Positions 62,616 through 64,000 of a stretch of 64,000 nucleotides of DNA are shown piece after piece; the stretch's first letter is position 1; each line of letters begins with the position of its first letter. The DNA comes from Muraenolepis orangiensis (taxonomy: Eukaryota; Chordata; Actinopteri; Gadiformes; Muraenolepididae). The stretch spans positions 8,540,971-8,604,970 of the forward strand of contig CM051022.1 of the NCBI GenBank assembly GCA_027704905.1, written 5' to 3'. A model generated the notes under the pieces. It was given only the letters and a program-made list of their open reading frames with translations, was not told the origin of the DNA and did not search any database. Both the position numbers and the translations under genes were made by a program.

Positions 62616-63854
62616 TGGTTGTGCAAAAATAAACAAATACAGGTCTTGTGTCAGTTAGAGGAGTTGTTGTAGCAGTTGTAATTTATTTGGAGAGGTGTGC
62701 AGATGGGTGTAAACCACCATCGGTTTAAATCCTTCAGCCACATACTTTCTACTGAAAGAATGTCTGAAAGTCTCTTTAAGTCTGTTAGACATTGGCCTGA
62801 ATGTTAAGCTGCTCGGAAAGTCCTCATTTCAACAGTGATATGAGATTGCTATACTTTTCCAAAATTTACAAATGTTTAGATTATTTATTCGTTCTTGCTT
62901 ATTACTTACTTATGTGTGCTTGCGTGTACGTATGTGAGAGTAAGATACAAGTGTGTTTGAGTAGGTGTGTGTGTAAGGTAGCGTAAGAAGTTTACCGTTT
63001 CTAAATAAATGATAGACATCATTACTCTTGCTTCATGACTTTGTCTAATGTAATGGGGACAACTGGGTAAAGAGAACTGGGCTGTTGAAACATTTAACAT
63101 TGTATTAACATTTTGATATATGATGAAATTGACGTCACTATAACATGCAATTGTATTATCTACTAAATACTTTCCCCTGCTCAAATATTCTGGATGTATA
63201 TTTGGGTGGGGGGGGGCTTTGACGTAGTAAACAAAGTTAGAAAAAAGAAAATACCTGACACATAAACTTGGGTAACTATTTGAATTATAATCATATTCTG
63301 GAGGCAATTTGAAAAACAAAAACCTTTTTGATCGCAGAATGATGACTCACATGCACATATATAATATATTATATATACAGGTATATTCAATATATTCCTC
63401 CCTTCAAACCAGTTGTTATTGGCTCACGTTGCTATGCCATTCGGTTCAATACACACTGGACTCCAAGCGTTTCTTGGAATGGGTCACATGGTCAAAACAA
63501 CACCATTGGTGGAGGAGAAGGCGTGTGTCCCAGGGTTTGTTTACATATGGTGGTTGGAACAATATTGTGTCAGTCGCACTTTATGCCATGCTATCACTTT
63601 AATTTCATTGAATGAGTTTGGAACCTGAATCACAACATGCGTCTTTGTGGTCTAAACTCCCTGCTCAAGACGAGTAAGCTAAGCCAACTTCACGAGGAAA
63701 GAATTAGCTCTTGTTTTCTACTGATATCTCAAATTAAAGTGGGTGTGTTGCAGACCCGGGTTAAACGTTCCCTCTTGGTTAAACATGAAATCTAGAAGTT
63801 GGAGAAAATGGGCACATCACAAACAGGAACTGATTTCCAATCTGTGGCAGTAGG

Positions 63855-64000
63855 CCATTTCCGCTCACAAGACACCCTAACAAGCAAGACACCCTAACCC
63901 TAACTGCTCCTGACGTGCTGGCTGTCTCCTTGCACGGCTGACTCCGCCGTCGGTGGTTGACTGTGTGTTTGAATGGGTGAATGTGAGGCGTGACTTGTAA
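63855..64000 (+). mobile_element. tRNA-derived SINE, copy C, cut by the window end
   Basis: caagacaccctaaccctaac, gctgactccgccgtcggtgg and gaatgggtgaatgtgaggcg match copies A and B on the + strand. The 3' tail lies beyond the window. A partial direct duplication of aagacaccctaac is present near 63870-63895. Confidence 0.8.

Larger units (their letters stand above)
61623..63854 (+). other. Putative intron 1 of tm7sf3
   Basis: No coding exon is recognised. It contains (CA)n at 62054-62121, a C run near 62234, two hairpins (62347-62410 and 62471-62510) and a (GT)n array at 62580-62612. The open frames on both strands are short and featureless. Confidence 0.5.

Overview
The window is nuclear DNA from a ray-finned (teleost) fish. 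The evidence is intron-containing vertebrate genes with GT/AG junctions, fish-type retroelements (Rex3/RTE and L2-like LINEs, tRNA-derived SINEs, hAT and Ty3/gypsy remnants) and a very heavy load of (CA)n/(GT)n microsatellites. Such a load is reminiscent of cod-like fishes but does not identify the species.

Layout, left to right. (1) 1-1.25 kb has no recognisable gene. (2) 1.25-18.0 kb is a tandem duplication. Each unit carries one five-exon class A-like GPCR gene on the + strand (2822-8414 and 13483-16376), and TE insertions and deletions make the copies unequal. (3) 18.6-30.7 kb on the - strand is the clock transcription factor gene bmal2 (arntl2); 14 exons are recognised and the extreme N-terminus is missing. 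(4) 31-39 kb is gene-poor repeat-rich DNA with a foldback MITE, minisatellites and possible ROR elements. (5) 39.4-47.0 kb (- strand) is stk38l (NDR2 kinase): 13 coding exons, 470 codons, complete. (6) 52.7-56.4 kb (- strand) is med21 (Mediator subunit 21): 4 exons, 145 codons, complete. (7) 57.2-60.2 kb (+ strand) is fgfr1op2: 5 recognised coding exons, 215 codons. It shares a short bidirectional promoter with med21. (8) 61.55 kb to the window end (+ strand) is probably the first exon and part of intron 1 of tm7sf3, assigned mainly from position.

bmal2, stk38l, med21, fgfr1op2 and tm7sf3 are neighbours in other vertebrates (from memory, human 12p11), so the right two thirds is a conserved block and the GPCR pair is its variable left flank. 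The proteins act separately: circadian transcription, Hippo/NDR signalling, Mediator and STRIPAK-linked coiled-coil function. The points most worth a second look are the GPCR pair (atypical motifs, with amino-acid differences concentrated on the predicted extracellular side), an exon caught between long complementary (GT)n and (CA)n arrays, a minisatellite that has copied the end of the med21 reading frame, three exact CTCF-type core motifs in convergent order around bmal2-stk38l, and a perfect 30-bp hairpin in the putative tm7sf3 intron. All exon boundaries were read by eye from reading-frame phase and splice sites.
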